20,511 nucleotides of DNA from Halanaeroarchaeum sp051744605 (GCA_051744605.1 JBNJDE010000030.1:1-20511), one strand, 5' to 3'; counted from the stretch's first letter, positions 1 to 6,970 are shown. Notes: generated from the sequence alone by a model not told the origin. Numbers and translations: made by a program.

Positions 1-31
1 CCTGGATGGTGTCGATCAGCCCGGGACGGTG

Positions 32-619
32 TCAGCCGGTCCGGACGACGTGGCAGTTCCGACAGCGCGCCTCGTAGGACTCGTCGGCGCCCACGATGGT
101 CGTCGGTTCGTCCACGTGGGCTGGCTGGCCGTCGACGATGCGCTGGGTCCGGGTCGCAGGTTCGCCACAGACGGTGCAGATGGCCTGGAGTTTGTCGACG
201 TACTCGGCCGTCGCGATCAGTTGGGGCACGGGTTCGTAGGGGTCGCCACGATACGTCTGATCGAGGCCACTCACGATGACACGCCGGCCACTACTGGCCA
301 GTTCCTGGGCCACATCGACGAGCGGCGGATCGAAGAAGTTGGCCTCGTCGATGGCGACCACCTCCTCCCCGTCCAGAACGTCGACGACGTCCCAGACGCC
401 CGCCCCATCGTTGTCGACGACGGTCGCCTGCCAGGAACTGCCCGCGTGGGACCCCAGAGTCTCCTGGCCGAAGCGGTCGTCGATGGCGGGGGTGAACGCG
501 GCGACGGACTGGCCGGCTATCTCCGCGCGGCGCAGGCGACGGAGGAGTTCCTCGGTCTTCCCGGAGAACATCGACCCGGTGATGACCTCGACCCACCCGC
601 TGTTCGTGATGGCGTGCAT
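32..619 (-). CDS. tdk: Thymidine kinase
   Basis: Type II thymidine kinase, which phosphorylates thymidine to dTMP with ATP in the salvage pathway. The 195-residue product has the family layout: a Walker A loop GSMFSGKT at residues 15-22, a Walker B/catalytic segment DEANFFD at 91-97 with Glu92 as the expected catalytic base, and the lasso-domain zinc site from C148/C151 and C186/C189. Length matches the family. I chose the ATG at 619 (MHAITNSGW) because the family core begins a few residues later; the frame stays open upstream but overlaps the neighbouring gene's sequence in a different frame and shows no homology there. It is the last of three minus-strand genes after mutY and the FMN reductase, with 52 bp separating it from the reductase, so cotranscription is possible. 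Identification is secure. Confidence 0.95.
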   Translation of the reverse strand: MHAITNSGWVEVITGSMFSGKTEELLRRLRRAEIAGQSVAAFTPAIDDRFGQETLGSHAGSSWQATVVDNDGAGVWDVVDVLDGEEVVAIDEANFFDPPLVDVAQELASSGRRVIVSGLDQTYRGDPYEPVPQLIATAEYVDKLQAICTVCGEPATRTQRIVDGQPAHVDEPTTIVGADESYEARCRNCHVVRTG

Positions 620-671
620 GTGCTCGATGCGGAGAGTCGCGGACAAAAATCGATTGCTTCGCCCGTGACCG

Positions 672-1253
672 TCAGGTGTCCTCGACCTCCTTGGCGTTGT
701 GAGCACCCTCGAAGGAGAGTGGATCCGGTTCGATGTTCGCGTACTGGACGACCCGTCGGCCCAGCGTCCGCACACGCTCCGCGATGTCCTCGTCGACGAT
801 CTCGCCGTCCGCCACCGTCGAGGATGCGTTCGGTATCGCGGCCTGATGGGGGAGCACCCAGGCGTCGAGCGCCCGCATCGTCGAACGGAGGTGTTCGAGT
901 GCCGTGATTGGGAAACTCCCGCCGGCGACCCCCAGCAGGCCCACGGTGGTGTTCTCGAACTCGTCGAAGCCGCTGTAGTCGATGGCGACCTTGATCGGCG
1001 AGGAGTACGACCCGTGGTACATCGGTGTCCCGAGGAGGACTGCATCGGCCTGGCGGAGGCGTTCTCTGAGCGCGATGGCGTCCCCCGCGTCGGACGCGTC
1101 CGGGTCGTACATCGGCAACTCGAACTCGCGGAGGTCGATCAGATCGGTCTCGGCACCCAGTTGCTCGGCCGCAGAGAGCGCCTCTCGCGAGGCGATTCGC
1201 GTCACGCTACCCGCTCGAAGACTGCCGACCAGGGCCGCGATTCGTACTGTCAT
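672..1253 (-). CDS. NADPH-dependent FMN reductase family protein
   Basis: Flavodoxin-fold NAD(P)H:FMN or quinone reductase, 193 residues, cytosolic. The start MTVRIAALVGSLRAGS gives beta-strand 1 followed by the phosphate-binding GSLR..S loop that holds the FMN phosphate. The segment LLGTPMYHGSYSSPIKVAIDY near residues 72-92 corresponds to the family's P.Y.gs....lKnaiD motif next to the flavin ring, and VGLLGVAGGSFP follows. The family is broad (azo-, chromate- and quinone-reductases), so the physiological acceptor cannot be named. I chose the ATG at 1253 over an in-frame ATG 24 bases upstream because the protein fold begins immediately after it. It lies between mutY and tdk on the same strand, 66 bp after mutY. 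A link to oxidative-damage handling is only suggested by that neighbour. Confidence 0.9.
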   Translation of the reverse strand: MTVRIAALVGSLRAGSVTRIASREALSAAEQLGAETDLIDLREFELPMYDPDASDAGDAIALRERLRQADAVLLGTPMYHGSYSSPIKVAIDYSGFDEFENTTVGLLGVAGGSFPITALEHLRSTMRALDAWVLPHQAAIPNASSTVADGEIVDEDIAERVRTLGRRVVQYANIEPDPLSFEGAHNAKEVEDT

Positions 1254-1319
1254 AGTGGCAGGTCTCCTCGCGAGCAAAAAACCGTCCCGGTCGGGCCTTG
1301 TGTTGGTACCGACGTCTCT

Positions 1320-2243
1320 TCAGCGCTGGAGACGGGCAACCGTCTCGTCCTCGCCCTCCCCGCCGATCACCTCGACGAGGCCGTCGTCCGCAAGATCGCC
1401 GACCAGTTCGGCGAGCCACTCGCGGCCCCGTTCACCGCCCGGGTCGTAATCGACCCGCACTCGGGGCCCGAGTTCGTCGAGGGCGAGTTCGCCGTTCGAT
1501 TCGAGTGCCGAGATCACCCGCCCGCGCATCTGGCGACGACTCCCCTCGAAACGCGGCTGGGTCGGCACGTCGGGCGCGGTGAAATCCCCCGTCTCGTACG
1601 CGTGACACCACTCGCGCCAGGGGCACTCCCCCTCGTTGCACCGGGGGGTCTTCCCGCACGCGACCCCGCCGAGTTCCATGATGGCGTTGTTCCAGACCCT
1701 GGATTCGCCGTCGGGCATGAGCGCTGCTGCGGCGGCCTCGAACATCCCGTCGTCGTCCGGGACGTCGAACGCGCGGAAGAGCACCCGTTTCACGTTCGTG
1801 TCGACGACGGCGTCACCCGCATCGAAGGCGAAACTCGCCACCGCGTTGGCGGTGTACGGTCCCACTCCTTGCAATTCCTGTAGCTCGTCGGGCGTCTCGG
1901 GGAACTCGCCCCCGAAGTCCTCGCGGACCTGGTTCGCGGCCTCGTGCAGGTACCTCGCCCGGTTGTTGTAGCCGAGATTGTGCCCCGACCAGAAGCCGAC
2001 CACGTCCGCCCGGTCGGCGTCGGCGAGGTCCGCGATCGTCGGCCAGCGTTCGAGGAAGGCCTCCCAGGCGGGGACCACCCGGTCGAGTTGGGTCTGCTGG
2101 CTCATCACCTCGGAGACGAGTATCTCGTAGGGGTCGGTGGTCTCGCGCCACGGGAACGAGCGGTGGTCGGTCTCGTACCACTCGACGAGCGCACGCCGCA
2201 CGGCCCGTCGGTCCGGCGGGAGCGACCACTCCTGCTCCGTCAT
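1320..2243 (-). CDS. mutY: A/G-specific adenine glycosylase MutY
   Basis: DNA repair glycosylase that removes adenine mispaired with 8-oxoguanine; 307 residues. Visible features: catalytic Glu45 in SEVMSQQTQ, a helix-hairpin-helix LQGVGPYTANAVA (about 124-136), catalytic Asp148 in VDTNVKR, and a four-cysteine iron-sulfur site at C196, C202, C207 and C213. The cysteine spacing is C-x5-C-x4-C-x5-C rather than the textbook C-x6-C-x2-C-x5-C. The last ~75 residues look like a winged-helix module (RGRVISAL...LALDELG...WLAELVGDLADDGLVEV), not the NUDIX-like 8-oxoG recognition domain of bacterial MutY. I chose the ATG at 2243 because a TATA-like element sits about 26-34 bases upstream (2269-2277), fitting a leaderless transcript, and the family N terminus follows. 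It is first of three minus-strand genes with the FMN reductase and tdk. Confidence 0.93.
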   Translation of the reverse strand: MTEQEWSLPPDRRAVRRALVEWYETDHRSFPWRETTDPYEILVSEVMSQQTQLDRVVPAWEAFLERWPTIADLADADRADVVGFWSGHNLGYNNRARYLHEAANQVREDFGGEFPETPDELQELQGVGPYTANAVASFAFDAGDAVVDTNVKRVLFRAFDVPDDDGMFEAAAAALMPDGESRVWNNAIMELGGVACGKTPRCNEGECPWREWCHAYETGDFTAPDVPTQPRFEGSRRQMRGRVISALESNGELALDELGPRVRVDYDPGGERGREWLAELVGDLADDGLVEVIGGEGEDETVARLQR

Positions 2244-2268
2244 CGGCCCGGACAAGGGGTGTTGGGGG

Positions 2269-2277
2269 CTTATGTAT
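2269..2277 (-). promoter_or_regulatory. TATA-like promoter element of mutY
   Basis: CTTATGTAT on the plus strand (ATACATAAG on minus) lies 26-34 bases upstream of the mutY ATG, the expected distance for a leaderless haloarchaeal transcript. The position is seen; promoter activity is inferred. Confidence 0.45.
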
Positions 2278-2289
2278 GGCGCCCGAGGC

Positions 2290-2301
2290 GAAACGCGTTT
2301 C
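2290..2301. promoter_or_regulatory. 12-bp perfect palindrome between divergent genes
   Basis: GAAACGCGTTTC is a perfect palindrome in the 82-bp gap between mutY and the divergent small gene, 25-36 bases before that gene's ATG. It could be an operator, but palindromes of this length occur by chance several times in a window this size. Confidence 0.25.
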
Positions 2302-2325
2302 CGGCCACCTGCCCGAACGGAGGCT

Positions 2326-2652
2326 ATGAGTCTGGACGACCTGACCGACGCCGTCGACGCGGAGTACGCCGACCTCCGTGACCTGGACGTCTCGCTGGAC
2401 GAGGAGAGTCGAACGGAACTCGCGCTCCTCGCGGCCGCACTGGACACCGAGGACCCGACCGATCTGGTCCAGCGTGCCGTCCACCTCCTCTTCCAGTCGA
2501 CGGTGGACACCGGCAAACTGGACTTCCACCTCCGGACTCGCTACGAGGTCACCTACGACGAGTACCTCTCGGGGATGACCTACGAGGAGATGACGGGTGG
2601 GGCGGCGTTTCCCCAGCCGGACGACGAGGACCAGCGCCGCTATCAGTTCTAG
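2326..2652 (+). CDS. Small conserved haloarchaeal protein
   Basis: A 108-residue acidic protein of unknown function. It starts MSLDDLTDAVDAEYADL, has a mostly helical middle (RTELALLAAALDTEDPTDLVQRAVHLLF) and ends with a conserved-looking block containing DFHLRTRYEVTYDEYL and GMTYEEMTGG, then an acidic tail YQF. I have a weak memory that similar proteins are annotated in haloarchaea as 'rnhA operon protein'; I cannot confirm this. The start at 2326 is supported by a Shine-Dalgarno-like GGAGG four bases upstream. It is divergent from mutY and convergent with the aminotransferase, with a 7-bp hairpin filling the gap between their stops. No catalytic motif or transmembrane segment is visible. 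Confidence 0.8.
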   Translation: MSLDDLTDAVDAEYADLRDLDVSLDEESRTELALLAAALDTEDPTDLVQRAVHLLFQSTVDTGKLDFHLRTRYEVTYDEYLSGMTYEEMTGGAAFPQPDDEDQRRYQF

Positions 2653-2653
2653 C

Positions 2654-2670
2654 TCGACCGTCTCGGTCGA
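2654..2670. terminator. Hairpin filling the gap between convergent genes
   Basis: TCGACCG-TCT-CGGTCGA is a perfect 7-bp stem with a 3-base loop. It fills 17 of the 18 bases between the stop of the small plus-strand gene and the stop of the minus-strand aminotransferase. A two-way termination or 3'-end protecting role is inferred; no T-tract follows, so this is weak as a classical terminator. Confidence 0.4.
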
Positions 2671-4068
2671 TCAGATCGTATCTTCGCTATCGCTCACTGA
2701 CGGACCCACCCGCCTGACCTTCGAGTCGTCGAGGGCGTCCTCGACGAGGCTCGCGGCGAGGTCGATCTCGCGTTCGGTCACGTCGAGGGGCGGGAGGAAA
2801 CGCAGGGTCTTCACGCCACAGCCGAGCGTGAGGAGGCCACGTTGGAGGAGCGCCTGCACCACCGCCTCGCGGCGGTCCTTCGTGTCGAACTCGACGGCGA
2901 TCATGAGCCCTTTGTGGCGGACGTCCACGACCGCGTCCGTGGCGGCGTCCTCGAGTCGCTCGACGAACTGCCGACCCCGGTCGACGGCGTTCTGCATGAG
3001 GTCGTACTCCTCGATGGCCTCGATGGTGAACACGCCCTGTGCCGACGCCAGGATGTCGCCTGCTCCCCAGGTCGAGGAGAGTCTGGCCTTCTTGTCGGGG
3101 AATATCTTCTTCTTTCCGATGGTGGCGCCCACGCGCAGCGCCTTCGCGCTCGTGATGACGTCCGGCTCGATGGGGAAGTGATCGGACCCCCAGAGTTCCC
3201 CGGTGCGGCCGACGCCGGACTGTATCTCGTCGGCGACGAGGGGGATGTCGTAGCGATCGGTGAGGTCCGCGATGTCCCGCATGAACTCGTCGCTGGGTAT
3301 CTTGTAGCCGCCCTCGCCCTGAATCGGCTCCAGGATGATGTAGGCCACGTCGTCCGGGTGGATGTTTCCGGAGTCCGGGTCGAGACGACGGCGGAGTTCC
3401 GAGACCTCCGAGTCGCCCGGGAAGTAGCCACAGTCACAGGTTTCCGGCGTGCAGGTCCTGTCCTGGCAGAACGGCATATCGTGGACCCCTGAAATCTCGG
3501 GGAACTTGCGGCGGTGGGTGGACTTCGAGCGGTTGAGCGAGAGGGCGCCGAGCGTGCGACCGTGGAAGGCGCCGTCGAACGTGATCGCCCACTTTGCGCC
3601 GTCACGGTAGTCGTAGCTGATCTTGATCGCGTTCTCGACCGCCTCTGCGCCGGAGTTCGAGAGGAAGACGGTGTTCAGACCGTAGTGGTCGGTGAGGTCC
3701 GTCAGTCGGTCCATCAGGTGGGCCGGTCCGGGGAAGCCGGCGTCCTCGGGACTCGTCGTGTCGGTGGCGACGTAGAAGTCCTGGCCGGCCATCTTCATCG
3801 GATCGACCAGGTCGAACTCCTCGAACTTGTCCATGATCTTCGGGTTGTTGTACCCGAGCGGGGAGGCCGCGACGTGGCTGGTGAAGTCCATCAGGACGTT
3901 GCCGTCCACGTCGGTGACGAAGGGTCCCGCGGCGTCCTGGGTGATGTCCCAGACGAAGTCGTAGACGTAGGTGCTGGTCGCGGCATTCTGGTGGTGGAAG
4001 TCGACCCATTCACTGGCGAGTTCGCCCGGAAGGGCGGTGACGTCGGGTTCTGCGGTTGCGCGCTCCAT
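2671..4068 (-). CDS. Class III aminotransferase (PLP-dependent)
   Basis: A 465-residue aminotransferase of the 4-aminobutyrate/ornithine/lysine type, which transfers an omega- or alpha-amino group to an oxo-acid using PLP. Visible motifs: SNSGAEAVENAIK (about 137-149, cofactor phosphate loop), FDGAFHGRTLGAL, EPIQGEGGY near 247, the Asp280 motif ADEIQSGVGRTG, and the Schiff-base Lys309 in TSAKAL. An unusual cysteine cluster C201-x4-C206-x4-C211-x-C213 lies between FHGRT and the Asp motif. Substrate cannot be fixed; archaeal relatives include ornithine aminotransferases and broad amino-acid racemases. The ATG at 4068 has a strong TATA-like element 24-31 bases upstream. A 17-bp dyad at 4173-4189 matches one in front of the IclR gene upstream, so that regulator probably controls it. 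Confidence 0.92.
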   Translation of the reverse strand: MERATAEPDVTALPGELASEWVDFHHQNAATSTYVYDFVWDITQDAAGPFVTDVDGNVLMDFTSHVAASPLGYNNPKIMDKFEEFDLVDPMKMAGQDFYVATDTTSPEDAGFPGPAHLMDRLTDLTDHYGLNTVFLSNSGAEAVENAIKISYDYRDGAKWAITFDGAFHGRTLGALSLNRSKSTHRRKFPEISGVHDMPFCQDRTCTPETCDCGYFPGDSEVSELRRRLDPDSGNIHPDDVAYIILEPIQGEGGYKIPSDEFMRDIADLTDRYDIPLVADEIQSGVGRTGELWGSDHFPIEPDVITSAKALRVGATIGKKKIFPDKKARLSSTWGAGDILASAQGVFTIEAIEEYDLMQNAVDRGRQFVERLEDAATDAVVDVRHKGLMIAVEFDTKDRREAVVQALLQRGLLTLGCGVKTLRFLPPLDVTEREIDLAASLVEDALDDSKVRRVGPSVSDSEDTI

Positions 4069-4091
4069 GTACGTCCCTTGTTAGACAAACA

Positions 4092-4101
4092 TACATAAAT
4101 T
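4092..4101 (-). promoter_or_regulatory. TATA-like promoter of the aminotransferase
   Basis: An A/T-rich block (minus strand AAATTTATGT) is centred about 28 bases upstream of the aminotransferase ATG, in an otherwise GC-rich region. This is the expected place for the TATA box of a leaderless gene. Confidence 0.55.
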
Positions 4102-4172
4102 TACGCTATACTGGTCGGCGGTCGTAGAAATATCGTGGATACTATCTGGTTGTGAAATTCCCGGCCAGTACT

Positions 4173-4189
4173 GTTTGGATATATCAAAC
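4173..4189. promoter_or_regulatory. Candidate IclR operator, copy 1
   Basis: GTTTGGATATATCAAAC forms an inverted repeat GTTTG-N7-CAAAC. It matches 16 of 17 bases of the copy at 5217-5233, directly upstream of the IclR gene. It lies about 105 bases before the aminotransferase ATG and about 72 bases before its TATA-like element. Sequence identity of the two copies is seen; binding by the IclR protein is inferred. Confidence 0.6.
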
Positions 4190-4387
4190 TCATTCCGTCG
4201 CGATACCGCCTGCCAGAGGGGGTCGTCGAATCGGTCGGACAGTGCTGTCAGGACGACCGTCAATCCGCCTGCATGTCCAGCTACTTTCGTGACGAATCGT
4301 CGGCGTCGTCTCTCGTCGGTTCGATATGCTCGAACACCGCTGGCGTTAAGTACAGCACTCGAGACCACCGCACGGCCGACGGCGACC

Positions 4388-5185
4388 TCAGACGTCCATG
4401 ACCGCCGTTTCGAGGTTCACCTCGATGATGTTCGCCGCTTGCATCACGAGTTCGGGCACGGTCGTGTGGAACCGGTCGCCGGACAATCGGCGCTTGGGCG
4501 CGGTCACACTGATGGCGCCGGCGACGTCGTCCTCGATGCCGCGAACCACGGCGCCGACCGATCGCATCCCCCGAACCTCTTCTTCGTCGTTGACCGCGAA
4601 CCCTCGATCCCGGATGTCGGCCAGCTCGGCGGCCAGTTCCTCCCGGTCGGTGATCGTCTGGTCGGTCTGGGCGACGAGCCCCTCCGTTTCGATGATGCGG
4701 TCCACGCGTTCGGGGGCGAAATGTGCCAACATCGCCTTGCCCGTCGAGGTGTAGTGGAGATGCTGTGGTGCCTCGCGCATCCGGAGGTGGTAATCCATGG
4801 CGATGGCGTTGTCCCCACGTCGCTCGTCGATAGTCACCTCTCTGTTGCGGTCCGCCACGGTCAGGTGGACGTACTCCTCGGTCTCCCGTGCGAGGGTCTC
4901 TACTTCCTCTCGGGCCGCGCGGTAGAGTCTCGTTTCGTTTCGGACCGTCTCGGCCATCGGGATGAACCGAACGCCGAGCCGGTAGACGTCCTCTTCGCGG
5001 GTTACGAACCCCTCCGCTTCGAGCGTCGACAAGTAGGTGTGCACCGTCCCCTTCGACAGGTCGATGGCGTCCACTACGTCGACGAACGTCGGCGCGTCCT
5101 GGAACTGGATCGTTCGCAGGATGTCGCTGATCGTCCCGACGGACTTGATCCGGCGGGGCCCGTCCTCCGAATCGCGCTCGCTCAT
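4388..5185 (-). CDS. IclR family transcriptional regulator
   Basis: A 265-residue IclR-type regulator. The N-terminal winged helix-turn-helix runs over roughly residues 10-70 (IKSVGTISDILRTIQ, then TFVDVVDAIDLSKGTVHTYLSTLEAEGFV), and the C-terminal effector-binding domain contains HYTSTGKAMLAHF and GFAVNDEEEVRGMRSVGAVVRG, both typical of the family. The effector is unknown. I prefer the ATG at 5185: the operator-like dyad at 5217-5233 holds a GATATC TATA-like core, and the first in-frame ATG at 5212 would begin only 5 bases from it. The 5212 start would add nine residues. It lies 319 bp upstream of the aminotransferase and divergent from the NhaC antiporter. The matching dyads suggest that it controls itself, the aminotransferase and possibly the antiporter. 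Confidence 0.93.
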   Translation of the reverse strand: MSERDSEDGPRRIKSVGTISDILRTIQFQDAPTFVDVVDAIDLSKGTVHTYLSTLEAEGFVTREEDVYRLGVRFIPMAETVRNETRLYRAAREEVETLARETEEYVHLTVADRNREVTIDERRGDNAIAMDYHLRMREAPQHLHYTSTGKAMLAHFAPERVDRIIETEGLVAQTDQTITDREELAAELADIRDRGFAVNDEEEVRGMRSVGAVVRGIEDDVAGAISVTAPKRRLSGDRFHTTVPELVMQAANIIEVNLETAVMDV

Positions 5186-5216
5186 ACCATCACGGACGCG
5201 GGTGGTGGTCATACGA

Positions 5217-5233
5217 GTTTGGATATCTCAAAC
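5217..5233. promoter_or_regulatory. Candidate IclR operator, copy 2 (autoregulation)
   Basis: GTTTGGATATCTCAAAC, an inverted repeat GTTTG-N7-CAAAC, sits 32-48 bases upstream of the preferred IclR start. Its centre resembles a TATA box, so bound protein would block transcription. It matches copy 1 at 16 of 17 positions. It faces the divergent nhaC gene and could control both directions. Confidence 0.6.
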
Positions 5234-5281
5234 CCCATGGCCCGACGACCCGGTGCCTCGGTGCCACCCGATCGATTGGGT

Positions 5282-5293
5282 GGGGGGGGGGGG
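5282..5293 (+). repeat. Homopolymer run of 12 G
   Basis: Twelve consecutive G, preceded by GGGT and followed by TGG, in the iclR/nhaC intergenic region. It could vary in length by slippage, form a G-rich structure, or be a sequencing/assembly uncertainty. Confidence 0.9.
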
Positions 5294-5336
5294 TGGACTG
5301 TGGTAAACATTCACACCCGAGGGCGTTACAAGAAAC

Positions 5337-5383
5337 CTTATGTACGTCGTTTCGGGTCGTTCATCTGGAATGATTCGACCCGA
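5337..5383 (+). promoter_or_regulatory. nhaC promoter with hairpin at the transcript start
   Basis: TATA-like CTTATGTAC at 5337-5345 predicts transcription starting near 5367. The expected start falls inside an inverted repeat TCGGGTCG (5352-5359) / CGACCCGA (5376-5383) with an inner TCAT/ATGA pair. The repeat could be an operator or a 5'-leader hairpin. The leader to the ATG at 5516 would be about 150 bases, long for a haloarchaeon. Confidence 0.35.
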
Positions 5384-5515
5384 TAGTGGTTCACGCCGGG
5401 CCACCGTTTTCTTCTCGCCGGGACGTGACACGATCGATCCGTCATCCAATCGGACGACTCCGTTCGACGTGTTCCGTCGTGAACGTCGTCGAATCGGCTG
5501 TTCGGGGGCGTCGTA

Positions 5516-6970
5516 ATGGCCTTCGATTTCGAACCACGACTCTACGAGGACGTCGACCCGGAACGACGACCGTCGCTCATCGAATCGCTCGTTCCGGTCG
5601 TCGCGATGCTCACGTTCCTCTCGGTGGGTATCGTCTTCCTCGAACTGGACCCCCAGATGCCGTTGCTCTGGGGGATCGTCTTCACCGCCCTGATGGGTCG
5701 GTACTACTTCGACTATTCGTGGTCTACCCTCTACGATGGCATCAGCCGGAGCATCCTCATGGGGCTCCAGGCCATCCTCATCCTCTTCGTCATCTACATG
5801 CTCATCGCCTCGTGGATCGACGCCGGGACCATCCCGACGATCATGTACTACGGGCTGGAATTCCTCACGCCGACCGTCTTTCTCCCCTTCGCGGCCGTCC
5901 TGGCTGCCATCGTGGCGTTCGCCATCGGTTCGTCGTGGACCACGGCAGGGACGCTCGGCGTCGCCATGGTCGGTATCGGCTCCGGTCTCGGCATCCCCGC
6001 TCCGATGACCGCCGGTGCGATCCTCTCGGGTGCGTACACCGGCGACAAGAACTCCCCGCTGTCGGATACCACCAACCTGGCGGCGGCCGTGACCAATACC
6101 GAACTCATGGACCACGTGCGGGCGATGCGCCCGGGGACGTCGATCGCGTTCGGGCTCTCCGTCGTGTTCTTCACGTTCCTCGGACTCGATGCGGCCGGAA
6201 CGATTCCCGCAGGCCGGGTCGCCGAGATCCAGAGCGGCCTCGCCGGGACGTATGCGATATCACCGCTGACGCTGGCACCGCTGGTGTTGACCTTCGCCCT
6301 CGCGCTGTACGGCTACCCCGCGCTTCCCTCGCTCACCGCGGGAATCTTCGCCGGTGTCGGCGTGAGCACGCTGTACCAGGGAACGGCTTTCTCGACGGCG
6401 TGGTCGACGGTCCACTACGGAACCAGTCCGGAGACCGGCGTCCAGCTCGTGACGGATCTCCTGGCGAGTAGCGGGCTCTCGGGGTCGATCTGGGTGATCT
6501 CCATCGTCGTCGCCGCCCTCGCACTGGGCGGTATCTTCGAGGCGACCGGCATCCTCGCGGCCATCGCCCACTACATCGGGGAGGCCGTCAGTTCCGTCGC
6601 TGGCGTGACCGCCGGGACGGCCGTGAGCGCGATCGTGGTCAACGTCCTGGCCGCCGAGCAGTACATGGCCATCGTCGTACCGGGGATGACCTTCCGGAAC
6701 CTCTACGACGAGTACGACCTCGACAGTCGGAACCTCTCGCGTGCCATCGAGGCATCGGGGACGACCACGTCCGCCCTGGTCCCCTGGAACTCCGGCGGCG
6801 TGTACATGGCCGCGGCGATGGGGGTGCCCGTCGTCTCGTACGCGCCGTACTACATCTTCGGGTTGCTCTCGCCGGTGATCCTCGTCGTGATGGGGCTGAC
6901 CGGCTGGAAGATCGTCTATCAGGACGAGGCTGAGACCGGACCGACTCCGTCCGCGGCCGGCGCCGACTGA
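5516..6970 (+). CDS. nhaC: NhaC family Na+/H+ antiporter
   Basis: A 484-residue polytopic membrane protein of the NhaC antiporter family, which exchanges Na+ for H+, or in some members an organic acid or amino acid. The family signature GDKNSPLSDTTN is at residues 176-187, preceded by GSSWTTAGTLGVAM (138-151), and a second conserved region EASGTTTSALVPWNSGGVYMA lies near 420-440. About a dozen hydrophobic segments are visible from residue 24 to 470. An in-frame stop at 5480-5482 makes the ATG at 5516 the first possible ATG. It is divergent from the IclR gene and shares its operator region, so it may belong to the same regulon as the aminotransferase. Amino-acid-linked exchange is then possible, but the substrate cannot be read from sequence. 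Confidence 0.9.
   Translation: MAFDFEPRLYEDVDPERRPSLIESLVPVVAMLTFLSVGIVFLELDPQMPLLWGIVFTALMGRYYFDYSWSTLYDGISRSILMGLQAILILFVIYMLIASWIDAGTIPTIMYYGLEFLTPTVFLPFAAVLAAIVAFAIGSSWTTAGTLGVAMVGIGSGLGIPAPMTAGAILSGAYTGDKNSPLSDTTNLAAAVTNTELMDHVRAMRPGTSIAFGLSVVFFTFLGLDAAGTIPAGRVAEIQSGLAGTYAISPLTLAPLVLTFALALYGYPALPSLTAGIFAGVGVSTLYQGTAFSTAWSTVHYGTSPETGVQLVTDLLASSGLSGSIWVISIVVAALALGGIFEATGILAAIAHYIGEAVSSVAGVTAGTAVSAIVVNVLAAEQYMAIVVPGMTFRNLYDEYDLDSRNLSRAIEASGTTTSALVPWNSGGVYMAAAMGVPVVSYAPYYIFGLLSPVILVVMGLTGWKIVYQDEAETGPTPSAAGAD

Larger units (their letters stand above)
4069..4387. other. 319-bp intergenic region upstream of the aminotransferase
   Basis: Visibly more A/T-rich than the flanking genes. It holds the aminotransferase promoter at its left end and the first copy of the GTTTGGATAT[A/C]TCAAAC dyad in the middle. 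A 95-codon minus-strand reading frame (4081-4368) spans it, but that frame runs through the promoter and has no recognisable motif, so I do not call it. No RNA gene is apparent. Confidence 0.6.
5186..5515. other. Divergent iclR/nhaC intergenic region
   Basis: About 330 bp between divergent genes. It contains IclR operator copy 2, a run of 12 G (5282-5293), a TATA-like CTTATGTAC (5337-5345) for the plus strand, a hairpin over the presumed nhaC transcription start (5352-5383) and a second short stem (5463-5469 with 5487-5493). No coding sequence is convincing here. Confidence 0.65.

Noticed and set aside
4081..4368. 95-codon minus-strand reading frame between the aminotransferase and IclR genes
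   Set aside because: It runs through the aminotransferase TATA-like element and the operator, is Arg-rich without the acidic haloarchaeal bias, and has no motif. A decayed gene cannot be excluded but is not supported.
4069..4387. Possible tRNA or small RNA gene in the larger gaps (also considered at 8281-8598)
   Set aside because: No cloverleaf arms or T-loop consensus (GGTTCGAATCC-like) could be found by eye.
5228..6115. Minus-strand frame of 295 codons opposite nhaC
   Set aside because: Asp/Arg/Gly-rich low-complexity translation, antisense to a well-supported antiporter.
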